Source: Chitinophagaceae bacterium | Lineage (GTDB): Bacteria; Bacteroidota; Bacteroidia; Chitinophagales; Chitinophagaceae | Direction of reading: 5' to 3' | DNA length: 64,000 bases | NCBI GenBank assembly: GCA_017307755.1 | Contig: JAFKGQ010000008.1 | Coordinates: 186,001 to 250,000, forward strand | In this document: positions 52,838 to 61,744 of the stretch, piece by piece | Layout: each line of letters begins with the position of its first letter | How positions within the stretch are numbered: the stretch's first letter is position 1 | Position numbers and translations under genes: made by a program | The notes under the pieces: model-generated | What the model was told of the DNA's origin: nothing | Seen by the model: only the letters and a program-made list of their open reading frames with translations | Database searches by the model: none

Positions 52838-53548
52838 ATGACAACGCAAACAAAATCACAGACAGTAAAAAACATCGTTTTAGTTCATGGCGCTTTCGCC
52901 GATGGCTCCGGCTACAAAGGGGTTTATGAAGCGCTGACAAAACAAGGTTACCGCGTAACGGTTGTACAAAATCCACTGACCTCCCTTGCCGATGACGTAA
53001 AAGCAACAAAGCTCGCATTAGACACTGTAAACGGTCCGGCCATCCTTGCCGGCCACTCCTGGGGCGGGGCAGTTATTACCCAGGCGGGTAACCATCCCAA
53101 TGTTGCGGGTTTGGTCTATATAGCTGCTTTCCAGCCGGACAATGGGGAATCTGCCTTAACATGGTTCCAAAGCGCTCCCCCAGCCCCGGAGAACGGGGTA
53201 CTGCCTCCCGATGAGAAAGGTATTGTTTACTATGATGAAGAAAAGTACCATGCCGGTTTTTGTGGTGACCTGAGTAAGGAAGAGGCTGCGTTTATGTATG
53301 CATCACAGGGAGCTTTCTACGGTGAATGTTTTGTAACACCCATTTCTGATGCTGCATGGAGAAACAAACCTACGTATGGCATTATAGCTACTGAAGACAA
53401 AAGCATCAACCCCGATATTCAGCGGAATATGTACAAACGTTCGGACACAAAAGTCACTGAGATCAAAGGCAGCCACGCTGTCTACGTTTCTCAGCCGGAA
53501 AAAGTCGCTGCTGTTATTGCAGAAGCAGCACGGGAATTGTCCGCATAA
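52838..53548 (+). CDS. Alpha/beta-fold hydrolase
   Basis: This 236-aa protein has no signal peptide. IVLVHGAFADGSGY (oxyanion region), the nucleophile elbow AGHSWGGAVI, a late Asp in TEDKSINPD and the catalytic His in GSHAVYVSQPEKV form a complete triad. It resembles the cytoplasmic esterase/hydrolase group often annotated as an alpha/beta hydrolase of haloalkane-dehalogenase or methylesterase type. The natural substrate is not evident. A hairpin terminator follows, then an AraC regulator in the same direction, which may control it. Confidence 0.93.
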   Translation: MTTQTKSQTVKNIVLVHGAFADGSGYKGVYEALTKQGYRVTVVQNPLTSLADDVKATKLALDTVNGPAILAGHSWGGAVITQAGNHPNVAGLVYIAAFQPDNGESALTWFQSAPPAPENGVLPPDEKGIVYYDEEKYHAGFCGDLSKEEAAFMYASQGAFYGECFVTPISDAAWRNKPTYGIIATEDKSINPDIQRNMYKRSDTKVTEIKGSHAVYVSQPEKVAAVIAEAARELSA

Positions 53549-53567
53549 TGATCCGGGATATATATTT

Positions 53568-53605
53568 AAGCCCCATGTTTCAACTCACGGAACATGGGGC
53601 TTGAT
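53568..53605 (+). terminator. Hairpin terminator after the hydrolase gene
   Basis: AAGCCCCATGTT and AACATGGGGCTT form a perfect 12-bp stem around an 11-nt loop, 19 bp after the stop codon. The following GATATTTTGT is only weakly T-rich. Confidence 0.75.
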
Positions 53606-53673
53606 ATTTTGTACTTTTGTATTTTTAAACTACTTTACTGCAAGGAGGGATTTAAAAATAATTTATTTATTCA

Positions 53674-54534
53674 ATGAAGCTTAAATTAAAGGTAGAAAAT
53701 ACGGGCGGCGAATTACTGCTTTTTAAAAAAGAACCCGGGTTTGACCGAATGTTTTTTAGCAGGGACAAATTCAATAAATATTTCACCATTGCCTGGAACC
53801 CCGGGGAGAGCCAGACAGTTACCATTGACGGGACGGAATATGAATTCCCTTCCAATTCCTTACTCACCCTTCTGTTTAATCAGACTTTTAGCTTCGAAGA
53901 CTCTTCAAATATAACCGCATGGCAATTTAATCGTGAATTCTATTGCATTATTGATCACGATAGTGAAGTGAGTTGCGTTGGTTTTTTGTTCAGCAGCACT
54001 GATCATATGTTTGTCAAACTTAGTGACCAGGCCCGGAAGAAACTGGAATTGTTGTCTGATGTTTTTATTGAGGAGTTCGTCACTTCCGATCGTATTCAAA
54101 ATGAAATGCTGCTGGTATTATTAAAGCGACTGATTATATATGTGACCGGTCTGGCAAAATTAGCGTATGTACCAGCCGTAAAAAACCAGGAAGAAAGGTT
54201 TCATATTGTCAGGAAGTTCAATCTGCTGGTGGAGGCTAATTTTAAAACCGAGCATTCCGTAAGTTTTTATGCAGATCAGCTTTGCAAGTCTCCAAAAACC
54301 TTATCAAACGTATTTGCTATCTACAACCAGAAAACACCTTCACAGATCATCCAGGAAAGGATTATACTGGAGGCCAAACGGCTTTTGCTTTACACCGACC
54401 GAACAGTAAAACATATCACCTTTGAACTTGGGTTTGAAGACGTACCTTACTTTTCTAATTTCTTCAAAAAGAATGCAGGTGTGTCTCCATCCGACTTCAG
54501 AAATTCACCGACTACGGCACATCCTGCCTCTTGA
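53674..54534 (+). CDS. AraC-family transcriptional regulator
   Basis: This 286-aa protein starts at ATG 53674. The N-terminal half (about 1-150) is a cupin-like sensing domain (GTEYEFPSNSLLTLLFNQTF). The C-terminal half has two helix-turn-helix motifs: SFYADQLCKSPKTLSNVFA and VKHITFELGFEDVPYFSNFFKKNAGVSPSDFR, the classical AraC signature. It follows the hydrolase gene and its terminator. The upstream region carries a possible ribosome site AAGGAGGGA (53641-53649), though 25 bp from the ATG. Its last 23 bp overlap the convergent GH18-like gene. Confidence 0.93.
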   Translation: MKLKLKVENTGGELLLFKKEPGFDRMFFSRDKFNKYFTIAWNPGESQTVTIDGTEYEFPSNSLLTLLFNQTFSFEDSSNITAWQFNREFYCIIDHDSEVSCVGFLFSSTDHMFVKLSDQARKKLELLSDVFIEEFVTSDRIQNEMLLVLLKRLIIYVTGLAKLAYVPAVKNQEERFHIVRKFNLLVEANFKTEHSVSFYADQLCKSPKTLSNVFAIYNQKTPSQIIQERIILEAKRLLLYTDRTVKHITFELGFEDVPYFSNFFKKNAGVSPSDFRNSPTTAHPAS

Positions 54535-56698
54535 TCAACGGGAACACCAGGAACCGGGTGATGAGCACACCGATGGCAATGCCCGTAAAGATGACGATAA
54601 AAAGTATACCCAATGGAAAGTCAAAACAGTCCGCAGGACTATCACTGACCCCGAAATACACCATGCTCGTATCCAGAAAAAGATACATGAACCCCGTGAT
54701 GGTCAAAAAGATAAACAGGAATATCAACAAGGCCGCCAGCGGCTTTGTCCACTTCCATCCGTCCCCTATCTTTCTTAGCTTTGAGATAAAGAGCAGCACG
54801 CCCCCCAGAAAAAGGACAGTGAGCGAAAGGCTCAGACGACCCAGGACCGTGGCGGCCTCTTTCCGGATGAGGCTGCGGTCATTATTTTTTACACCGTCCT
54901 TTTCCCATTTTCTTATCAATACCTTTGGGAACTTTGATTCACAGGGGTAAGCCAAAAGTATACGGTATTGTTCCAGTTTGGCCCCGATGTAGGCCCACGA
55001 CCATTGCCAGTCTTCCAGCACCGGCACTTTATGACGATGTCTCCTTATCGAATCCTGGATAGTATCCACGCTCGTAAACTTTGAGGCCAGTACATCCCAT
55101 AATTCTCCGTAGCCTTCGTCGTCACCCAACGCCTGTAACGCGACCCCACCCAGTTCTTTGGCCGCGATGAGGTCATACTTGGCAGCCAGCGACCGCTCAT
55201 CATCAAACCATACCCGCTCGATCAGGGCCTTACTTTTATTCCTGATATCCAGCCGCTCTGTCGCACTTTTGGGCTCCCAGATCAGCGGCTGTTGATAGAT
55301 GGGGTCGGACCGCAGCAGCTCATAGGTCTTGGGGTCCGGCGGCCCCTGGAATGTACGATGATCAGGCGACTTCCAGCCGACGCCATAATAGGGCAGACAA
55401 ACGATAAGTTGAGAAGGGGGAATGCCCATATTCAGACAACGGGAGATACAGGTCGTCATATCGTCATTGCGCACTCCTTCGAGAGGAGCCAGAGGACCGG
55501 GATATGCTCTCCGGTATTGCGTAAAATCCAGGAGTAAATAATCTGCATAGTTTTTTAACGTCTGCAGCTCATAGATACCGTCCGGATCAAAAGCCGGGAC
55601 CCGGACGCCCAGGTTGTAAGTTACCCCGCCCATCTTCAGCGTCTTCGCCAACCGCATGATAAAAAAAGTAAAGGCAGTACCCGAAGACGCGGGCAGCGAG
55701 TCGAGTGCCAGCTGCACCCCGTCCGCATGCCGGTGACGCAATGCCGTAACGATATTCATGGCCAGTTTTTGCTGGGCTGTCGTATCCTTTAGCAGTTCGG
55801 CGATATTCTTTTGGTCCCTGCTGGCGATGCAAAGACTGATCCTGCATCCCCTCGCCCTGGCTGAGTCAAGCACCGGGCTTGTATCCCAGCCGTTGAGGGT
55901 CGTAAGGCTGCCCGTGGCTCCCTTGAACCCTACGGCATACCAGGACAGCTCGGTTATCAGCCGGAGATAGGCGTCTATTTTCGCATGCGCTTCCGGGTAA
56001 GGAAGAAAGCCGATGATCTCCTTTGTCCTGTGTACCTTGTACCCATGTACCTCGCTGATGGAGTCATTGATCTTTATCGTATCCAGCAAAGGCTGCTGTC
56101 CAAAAAGCAGCGATCTCACCAATGATAGTTTTGCCTGCTGCTGCTTGTCCACGGGAGTGACGACCTGGTTCACCAGGTTTTGTATCTCCTGGTCGTCCAC
56201 AGGTACGTCGACGGAAGAGGAAGGCATCGTATTCTCTTCATAGATGACACTCGTATCGCCGGCATTTGTCATACTGTCTATCCGCATCCTCAATGTATCG
56301 ATGGCGCACAGTACTGCCATCATGCTTTGTTGCTGCAGTGTGATGTCACTGCTTCTGCGCAGCGCATTCATCGAATCCAGCACGTGGACCGAGGCTTGAA
56401 GAGAGTCCTTCAGACCGCTGCGCGCAATGATATTCAACACTCTGACTTGTTCCCGCGCACGCGCATTCTTCCTGAACTGCAGCGCTTGTAAAAGCTTTTT
56501 TAACAAGCCCACCTTGGGAGCAGGCGTTGAGTCGCGTATAAGTACGTATTCATCGTGCGCAGTTCCACGCACGTTGGGGGATATCAGGTGTTCGTCAAAG
56601 GTTTTTAGTGAAAAGTGAGGCGACGCAGAACAAAGCCCGTTTGCATGAATGGCATATGATATCAGCAGCAGTAGTGATAAGGTTATATACTTATGCAT
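54512..56698 (-). CDS. Membrane-anchored GH18-fold protein with lost catalytic motif
   Basis: The product is 728 aa from ATG 56698 (MHKYITLSLLLLISYAIHA, signal peptide); a TTG extension of ten codons is unlikely. Residues about 60-210 are helical. A GH18-type barrel follows (about 225-560): EIIGFLPYPE, LSWYAVGFKGATGSL, LIVCLPYYGVGW, AAKELGGVALQALGDDEGYGELW. The catalytic strand reads ADGVQLALDSLP where active enzymes have DGxDxDxE, so both Asp and the Glu are replaced (Gln, Ala, Asp; about 326-333). After the barrel, a linker leads to three or four transmembrane helices (about 605-720). It is therefore a glycan-binding pseudoenzyme or structural protein. It is divergent from the injection-system operon, 206 bp apart, so a link to that machine is possible but unproven. 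Confidence 0.8.
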   Translation of the reverse strand: MHKYITLSLLLLISYAIHANGLCSASPHFSLKTFDEHLISPNVRGTAHDEYVLIRDSTPAPKVGLLKKLLQALQFRKNARAREQVRVLNIIARSGLKDSLQASVHVLDSMNALRRSSDITLQQQSMMAVLCAIDTLRMRIDSMTNAGDTSVIYEENTMPSSSVDVPVDDQEIQNLVNQVVTPVDKQQQAKLSLVRSLLFGQQPLLDTIKINDSISEVHGYKVHRTKEIIGFLPYPEAHAKIDAYLRLITELSWYAVGFKGATGSLTTLNGWDTSPVLDSARARGCRISLCIASRDQKNIAELLKDTTAQQKLAMNIVTALRHRHADGVQLALDSLPASSGTAFTFFIMRLAKTLKMGGVTYNLGVRVPAFDPDGIYELQTLKNYADYLLLDFTQYRRAYPGPLAPLEGVRNDDMTTCISRCLNMGIPPSQLIVCLPYYGVGWKSPDHRTFQGPPDPKTYELLRSDPIYQQPLIWEPKSATERLDIRNKSKALIERVWFDDERSLAAKYDLIAAKELGGVALQALGDDEGYGELWDVLASKFTSVDTIQDSIRRHRHKVPVLEDWQWSWAYIGAKLEQYRILLAYPCESKFPKVLIRKWEKDGVKNNDRSLIRKEAATVLGRLSLSLTVLFLGGVLLFISKLRKIGDGWKWTKPLAALLIFLFIFLTITGFMYLFLDTSMVYFGVSDSPADCFDFPLGILFIVIFTGIAIGVLITRFLVFPLIKRQDVP

Positions 56699-56904
56699 AA
56701 CGAACAAACGTCCCGACGAAAGTATCAATTTATTTTTTCTTCAATCTTTTTTTTTGAATTCTCGATAAGATTTTTCTACCTTGTATCACCAAAGAACAAT
56801 CTTGACAGCAACTGTTCTACTTTTCTCCTCTGGTTAGTTAGTCTACTCACGTATCCGGAATTTTTAAGGGCTCCATTGATTTACACCATCTAATATTTGT
56901 ATAA

Positions 56905-57441
56905 ATGATACAAGAGGCTTTGTCATGCCTGGTCGATGAGATCAATGGTTATTTTAGGAGCCGGCTGAAGATCAACGAAGACAAGGTTGTCCTTTCAGGC
57001 GTCATGAACCCTGATGGCACAACAGCCATACGCGGCGAGAATAAAGTGCTTGTAACGTTAGTGAACATAGAAAAGGATACGGTAAGTCAGAATGGATCTG
57101 TTCCTCATACATCCCACCCTTTGAATATCAACCTGTATGTTCTTTTCTCTGCCAGCTTTGCTGCTGCAAACTATCCGGAAGCGTTGAAGTTCCTAACGTT
57201 TATCATGGGTTATCTGCAGCAGAAGAACGTGTTCAACAAAACCAATACGCCGCAGCTGGACGCGGGAATTGAAAAGCTGATTTTCGAAATGGAGAATCTG
57301 ACGTTGGAAAAATTAAATAGTGTTTGGACAACCCTGGGGGCAAAATATATGCCCTCTGTAATGTATAAGATGCGGATGCTGACCATCGACGGCTCTATCG
57401 TCCGGGAATTCAGGCCGGAGGTCAGCGCCATTCAAAACTAA
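56905..57441 (+). CDS. DUF4255 protein (Pvc16/Afp16-like tail terminator) of an extracellular contractile injection system
   Basis: This 178-aa protein reads MIQEALSCLVDEINGYF then NPDGTTAIRGENKVLVTLVNIEKD, the DUF4255/Pvc16 N-terminal pattern. LNINLYVLFSASFAAANYPEALKFL and the ending WTTLGAKYMPSVMYKMRMLTI also fit. Pvc16-like proteins cap the tail and end tube/sheath polymerisation in extracellular contractile injection systems. It is the first gene of the locus, followed after 22 bp by an unknown gene and then the sheath. No convincing promoter was found in the 206 bp upstream. Confidence 0.93.
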   Translation: MIQEALSCLVDEINGYFRSRLKINEDKVVLSGVMNPDGTTAIRGENKVLVTLVNIEKDTVSQNGSVPHTSHPLNINLYVLFSASFAAANYPEALKFLTFIMGYLQQKNVFNKTNTPQLDAGIEKLIFEMENLTLEKLNSVWTTLGAKYMPSVMYKMRMLTIDGSIVREFRPEVSAIQN

Positions 57442-57463
57442 AAACAAACTACAGCTTACGAAA

Positions 57464-58348
57464 ATGGACAGCCGGATGGCGATATTGACGGAAGTGCAGT
57501 TCATGCATGGCTTTTTCAATGACGGACGCTGCCGGTGTCTTTCCGTTGCACCGGCGGACAGCAGCCTCAGGGACATGATGCGCTATGGTCTATTGCTAAA
57601 AGTAAAGCCCGATGGGTTCAGATTGTTGTATGACGCCAACCATACAGGCAGTCCGCGGTCGAGGTCGGAATTGTTATACCGGGATCTTACCATCCGTATT
57701 CTTTTATCCCTGGAGGATATCGATTTTTACAATTATACGTCCCCGTTATCTATCGATCCTGTCAGACAGGTGCTGTATTTTTGCAATCGCCCGGGCCGCC
57801 CCTTCCTCCACACGGAAGAGCAGGTGTTCGGGAGCGACGTGTTCGAAACCACCCCGCCCTGCAAGCGGCCCGGGAGGAAGATCGTCCTTGAACCCTCCGA
57901 ACGTCAGCCTTTTAAAAAACCCTTTGCCATACTCGACCTCCGGCTGTACCCCGGATTGGAGAACAACTACCATATTTTTTTCCAGGCCCGCTCGACCTGG
58001 TGGAATTATATCCTTGTCGGCGATCATCTGACAGAACTGCACATGCCGGCCATTCTTCTCCAGTCGGATAAGAAGCAGACAGCGGGCAGCCCTTCCACAC
58101 AGCCATTCACCGGCCCTTCTACCATACGTCTGAGGGACAGCCGTACCGGCATATCTTTTATTTCACCGGCGCCCGTGGAGGTCAGAGAAAACCCTGCCGC
58201 CACCTGTACCCTGGTGGAAGATTTTGATCAGACCACCGGCAAATACAAGGTGGTCATCGCTACCCTGCCCGTACCCGACGGCAGAATCATTTCACGTGCC
58301 CATACCCTTAATAAACAACCTGATCTCAGCGAGATCATTTTATATTAA
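57464..58348 (+). CDS. Contractile injection system-associated protein, unknown
   Basis: This 294-aa protein has no signal peptide. It begins MDSRMAILTEVQFMHGFFNDG. The core contains LLYRDLTIRILLSLEDIDFYNY, PFAILDLRLYPGLENNYHIFFQA and a segment near 215-265 with FISPAPVEVREN. Pattern and position (between DUF4255 and sheath) suggest a conserved baseplate or assembly accessory of Bacteroidota injection systems. I cannot assign it to a named family. It lies 22 bp downstream of the DUF4255 gene and 22 bp before the sheath, inside one operon. Confidence 0.8.
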   Translation: MDSRMAILTEVQFMHGFFNDGRCRCLSVAPADSSLRDMMRYGLLLKVKPDGFRLLYDANHTGSPRSRSELLYRDLTIRILLSLEDIDFYNYTSPLSIDPVRQVLYFCNRPGRPFLHTEEQVFGSDVFETTPPCKRPGRKIVLEPSERQPFKKPFAILDLRLYPGLENNYHIFFQARSTWWNYILVGDHLTELHMPAILLQSDKKQTAGSPSTQPFTGPSTIRLRDSRTGISFISPAPVEVRENPAATCTLVEDFDQTTGKYKVVIATLPVPDGRIISRAHTLNKQPDLSEIILY

Positions 58349-58370
58349 ACCAAAAAATAAATCCTATAAT

Positions 58371-59924
58371 ATGCCCACGACATTAAAGACCCCCGGCGTC
58401 TATATCGACGAGATCAACGCTTTCCCGGGATCGGCGGTCGCCGTAGAGACTGCCGTCCCCGTATTCATCGGCTACACGGAAACAGCCGTACGCAACGGCA
58501 AATCCCTTGTCGGCAAACCCACAAGGATCACTTCCTTCGCGGAGTATACCGAGACATTCGGGGGGGCGTTCCTCTCCAAATTTGAGATCATAGACGCCAC
58601 CGATCCACAGGCCAAGGGGACATTTACGCTCAACAACACAAAGAAGATCGTAAGCATCAAGTCCAGGAACACCTCCTATTTCTACAACTGTATCCGCCTG
58701 TTCTATGCCAACGGAGGCGGTACCTGCTACATCCTTTCAGTCAAAGAGTACGGCGCGACGCCGGACGGATTTGATATCAAGCAGTCGGATTTCACAGACG
58801 TGTTCGACGCGCTGGAAAAAGAATTCGAGCCAACGCTGATCGTGATCCCCGACCTCATTGCTTTAGGAAAGGACATTTACAACGACACCTATGGAAAAGT
58901 GCTGGCCCACTGCGCAAAAATGAAAAGCCGCATGGGCATCTTTGATCTTCGCCGGCAAACACTCACCGACACCACCGATGCTGTTGTAGATGAGTTCAGG
59001 TTTTCCATCGGGACAAACTACCTGAACTATGGAACAGCATACTATCCCTGGCTAAAAACGAGCATCGTACAACCCGATGAGGTGAACTTCCTGAACCTGG
59101 ATTCCAGCGTCGACCTTGAGACATTGCTACCCTCGGCAACCGAGGCCGCAGCAATCTCGATCGTAAAGAAATTAAAGGCCGATCAACTGGCCGACAGTAC
59201 GCCCGCGTCCCCGCCCGACTCCCCCGCCTCCCCGCCGACTGGAAAAAAACTCGACAAGGCCGCCATAACGAACTATCATAATTCCCTGAGAACAGCCAGC
59301 CCTACCTATACACACCTTCTTGAGGAAATAAGGTCCATACTGAACGAGCTTCCTCCTGCCGCGGCCATGGCAGGCGTCTACACCCTGGTGGACAATTCCA
59401 GGGGCGTATGGAAGGCGCCCGCCAATGTATCATTGAGCATGGTCAACGAGCCCAGCATCAACATCTCTTCGCTCGCCCAGGAAAATCTTAACGTGGATGT
59501 CATGGCCGGGAAGTCTATCAACGTCATCAGACCCTTCCCCGGCATCGGCACCCTCGTCTGGGGAGCAAGGACACTCGACGGCAATAGCCAGGACTGGAAA
59601 TATATCAACGTGAGAAGGACTCTCATCATGATCGAACAGTCCCTCAAGCTGGCCACCAGGGCCTATGTATTCGAGCCCAACGACGCCGGCACCTGGGTCA
59701 CCGTCAAAAGCATGTTCAACAACTTCCTCTCCAACCTCTGGAAACAGGGAGCCCTGGCAGGAGCCGTGCCGGAACAGGCATTCGACGTACAGATAGGACT
59801 GGGTGCGACCATGACACCCAACGACATACTGGACGGGATCATGAAGATCACGGTCAAGGTGGCCGTCGTACGCCCAGCGGAGTTTATCCTTATCACATTC
59901 CAGCAACAACAACAATTGTCATAA
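58371..59924 (+). CDS. Contractile sheath protein (Afp2-4/Pvc2-4-like)
   Basis: From ATG 58371 the protein is 517 aa; a long frame extends upstream into the previous gene and is rejected. It begins MPTTLKTPGVYIDEINAFPG, the typical sheath N-terminus. VPVFIGYTETA and FGGAFLSKFEI follow. The C-terminal domain has NVDVMAGKSINVIRPFPGIGTLVWGARTLDG, QDWKYINVRRTLIMIEQSLKLA and FVLEPND-like FEPNDAGTW. A Ser/Pro-rich insertion (SPPDSPASPPTGKK) at about 277-293 lies in the outer domain. Only one sheath gene is present, whereas Afp/PVC loci carry three. Confidence 0.95.
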   Translation: MPTTLKTPGVYIDEINAFPGSAVAVETAVPVFIGYTETAVRNGKSLVGKPTRITSFAEYTETFGGAFLSKFEIIDATDPQAKGTFTLNNTKKIVSIKSRNTSYFYNCIRLFYANGGGTCYILSVKEYGATPDGFDIKQSDFTDVFDALEKEFEPTLIVIPDLIALGKDIYNDTYGKVLAHCAKMKSRMGIFDLRRQTLTDTTDAVVDEFRFSIGTNYLNYGTAYYPWLKTSIVQPDEVNFLNLDSSVDLETLLPSATEAAAISIVKKLKADQLADSTPASPPDSPASPPTGKKLDKAAITNYHNSLRTASPTYTHLLEEIRSILNELPPAAAMAGVYTLVDNSRGVWKAPANVSLSMVNEPSINISSLAQENLNVDVMAGKSINVIRPFPGIGTLVWGARTLDGNSQDWKYINVRRTLIMIEQSLKLATRAYVFEPNDAGTWVTVKSMFNNFLSNLWKQGALAGAVPEQAFDVQIGLGATMTPNDILDGIMKITVKVAVVRPAEFILITFQQQQQLS

Positions 59925-59975
59925 ACCCCATAAAGAGCTTTAAACCATTTCTATTACTTCTTAAAACTTACAACT

Positions 59976-60431
59976 ATGGCAGACGACGGATCAAGCCAAT
60001 CACAATCGATATGGCCCCTTGTCAAATTTTCCTTCCAGGTAAAATGGGACGACAAGGAACTGATCTTCCAGGAAGTGACAGGACTTTCCTCGGAAACACA
60101 GGTCATCGAATACCGCGGCGGTAACAATAAAGTCTACTCGACGGTGAAAATGCCGGGTTTACAAAAATTCGGCAACGTCACTCTGAAAAAAGGCATTTTT
60201 AAGGGCGATAAGGACCTCTGGGATAAATACAATCTCATCAAGATGAACACCTACAAAAGGTCCACCATCACCATCAGCCTGCTGGACGAGAATAACGCCG
60301 TGGCCATGACCTGGACGCTGACAAATGCCTTCCCCGCCAAGATCACCGTGACGGATATGAAGTCCGACGGAAATGAAGTGGCGGTAGAGACAATGGAACT
60401 GGCCCACGAAGGGCTCAAGTTGAGCGCTTAA
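59976..60431 (+). CDS. Tail tube protein 1 (Afp1/Pvc1-like, gp19 family)
   Basis: This 151-aa protein shows WPLVKFSFQVKWDDKELIFQ, EVTGLSSETQVIEYRGGNNK, FGNVTLKKGIFKGDKDLWD and the ending MELAHEGLKL. This is the phage T4-type tail tube family found in contractile injection systems. It polymerises as hexamers to form the inner tube through which cargo passes. It follows the sheath by 51 bp and is followed after 9 bp by a second tube gene. Confidence 0.95.
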   Translation: MADDGSSQSQSIWPLVKFSFQVKWDDKELIFQEVTGLSSETQVIEYRGGNNKVYSTVKMPGLQKFGNVTLKKGIFKGDKDLWDKYNLIKMNTYKRSTITISLLDENNAVAMTWTLTNAFPAKITVTDMKSDGNEVAVETMELAHEGLKLSA

Positions 60432-60440
60432 TAGCCGGAC

Positions 60441-60893
60441 ATGCCCAATACGCAAAGCTCATATTATCCACCCGTAGGTTTTTACTTTCGGGTGAGCGTC
60501 ACAGGTATTAATGGTCAGAATGAAGGGAATTTTCAGGAGGTCACGGGCCTCAATGTCAAGCTGGACGTGGAAGAGATCAAGGAAGGCGGGGAGAACCGCT
60601 TCGCCCACCGGCTCCCCGCCCGTCCAAAATACGAGAACCTCGTCCTGAAAAGGGGGATGGTCGCGGACTCTTTCCTGATCACCTGGGCAAGAAGGGCCAC
60701 GGAACAATTCATTTTTACCACCAAGACCGTCGTGCTGAGCCTGCTCAACGATGACGGCGTGCCCCTGGCTGCCTGGAACTTTGTCAACGCCTATCCCGTT
60801 GCGATCAAAATGTCCGAATTCAAAGCACAGGAGAACAGCATCGCCATCGAGACACTTGAACTATGTTTTGATTATTTTGAAAGAACCACCTGA
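60441..60893 (+). CDS. Tail tube protein 2 (Afp5/Pvc5-like)
   Basis: This 150-aa protein begins YYPPVGFYFRVSVTGINGQ, then FQEVTGLNVKLDVEEIKEGGENR, KYENLVLKRGMV, FVNAYPVAIKMSEFKAQEN and LELCFDYFERT. It is paralogous to the preceding tube gene. In Afp/PVC particles, such a variant (Afp5) forms the tube initiator layer next to the baseplate, which fits its position before the DUF5908 and LysM genes. Confidence 0.93.
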   Translation: MPNTQSSYYPPVGFYFRVSVTGINGQNEGNFQEVTGLNVKLDVEEIKEGGENRFAHRLPARPKYENLVLKRGMVADSFLITWARRATEQFIFTTKTVVLSLLNDDGVPLAAWNFVNAYPVAIKMSEFKAQENSIAIETLELCFDYFERTT

Positions 60894-60896
60894 ACC

Positions 60897-61058
60897 ATGC
60901 CCCTGGAAGTAAGAGAGCTGGTGATCAAGGTCACCATCGAACAGGACACCCCGACCCCGCCTTCCGATGAAAAGGCTCTCCTTGCCATCAAGCGGGCAAT
61001 TATCCGGGAATGCGTGGAGGAAGTACTGGTAAAGCTGGATAAGCTGGCCCAACGATAA
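60897..61058 (+). CDS. Small DUF5908 protein of the injection system
   Basis: This 53-codon gene begins MPLEVRELVIKVTIEQD and ends CVEEVLVKLDKLAQR. It fits the short DUF5908 proteins found in many contractile injection loci of Bacteroidota. It starts 3 bp after the stop of tube protein 2 and is followed by 13 bp before the LysM gene, so it is in the operon. The central part is polar and Pro-rich (DTPTPPSDEK) and the C-terminal half is a helix. The role is unknown; a small baseplate or assembly factor is likely. Confidence 0.9.
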   Translation: MPLEVRELVIKVTIEQDTPTPPSDEKALLAIKRAIIRECVEEVLVKLDKLAQR

Positions 61059-61071
61059 TTGCCTTACAGTT

Positions 61072-61743
61072 ATGAGTAACCTGATCAAATTAAAAATAGA
61101 AGCTTATAAGGACGCCGTATGTACCCAGCCCCTCGGCAAGTCGATCGACGCATTCCTCAACCCCGAATCCTATTCCGTCAACTATGCCGTGAATTACGAA
61201 AGCTCCAAGGAAAAGCAGAACAACGCCGGGACGCAAATATTCACAGGCATGGGGCCGACAGGACTGGAGCTGGATCTCACCGTCGACGGCACCGGCGTCA
61301 TCCCCCTGCCGGCCGGCTATTCCGACATAGATAGCTATATCAAGACCCTGAAAAATATCATCTACGATTACCAGGGCGTCTACCACAGACCCAACTATCT
61401 GAAGATCGCCTGGAAGAACCTTCAATTCACAGGGGTCTGCGAGTCCCTTACGCTCAAATACAGTCTGTTCAAACCCGACGGCACGCCCATCCGCGCTTCC
61501 GTCAAACTGAAGTTCAAAGAGAATATAGATTTTAAGACCAAGCTGAAGATGGCCCAGTCAAGCTCACCGGACCTCACCCACGTCCGTACGGTAAAAGCAG
61601 GGGATACGCTTCCCCTGATGACCTATCGCATCTATGGGGACAGCTCCTATTACGTGGAGGTGGCCAGGGCCAATAACCTTTCACATTTCAGCGACATACG
61701 GCCCGGTGACGACATCTATTTTCCGCCAATAAAGAAGAAATGA
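61072..61743 (+). CDS. LysM-domain baseplate/tube adaptor (Afp7/Pvc7-like)
   Basis: This 223-aa protein has an N-terminal domain (about 1-155) with AFLNPESYSVNYAVNYES, TGMGPTGLELDLTVDGTGV and LQFTGVCESLTLKYSLFKPDGTP. A C-terminal LysM-like domain (about 165-222) reads VRTVKAGDTLPLMTYRIYGD then NNLSHFSDIRPGDDIYFPP. This architecture is that of Afp7/Pvc7, which links the tube to the spike and baseplate. The stop codon is followed by 1 bp and the VgrG-like start. Confidence 0.93.
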   Translation: MSNLIKLKIEAYKDAVCTQPLGKSIDAFLNPESYSVNYAVNYESSKEKQNNAGTQIFTGMGPTGLELDLTVDGTGVIPLPAGYSDIDSYIKTLKNIIYDYQGVYHRPNYLKIAWKNLQFTGVCESLTLKYSLFKPDGTPIRASVKLKFKENIDFKTKLKMAQSSSPDLTHVRTVKAGDTLPLMTYRIYGDSSYYVEVARANNLSHFSDIRPGDDIYFPPIKKK

Positions 61744-61744
61744 T

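Noticed and set aside
56891..56899. TAATATTTG just upstream of the DUF4255 gene as promoter
   Set aside because: It ends only about 5 bp before the start codon and the nearest TTG is 12 bp away, too close for a Bacteroidota -33/-7 pair.
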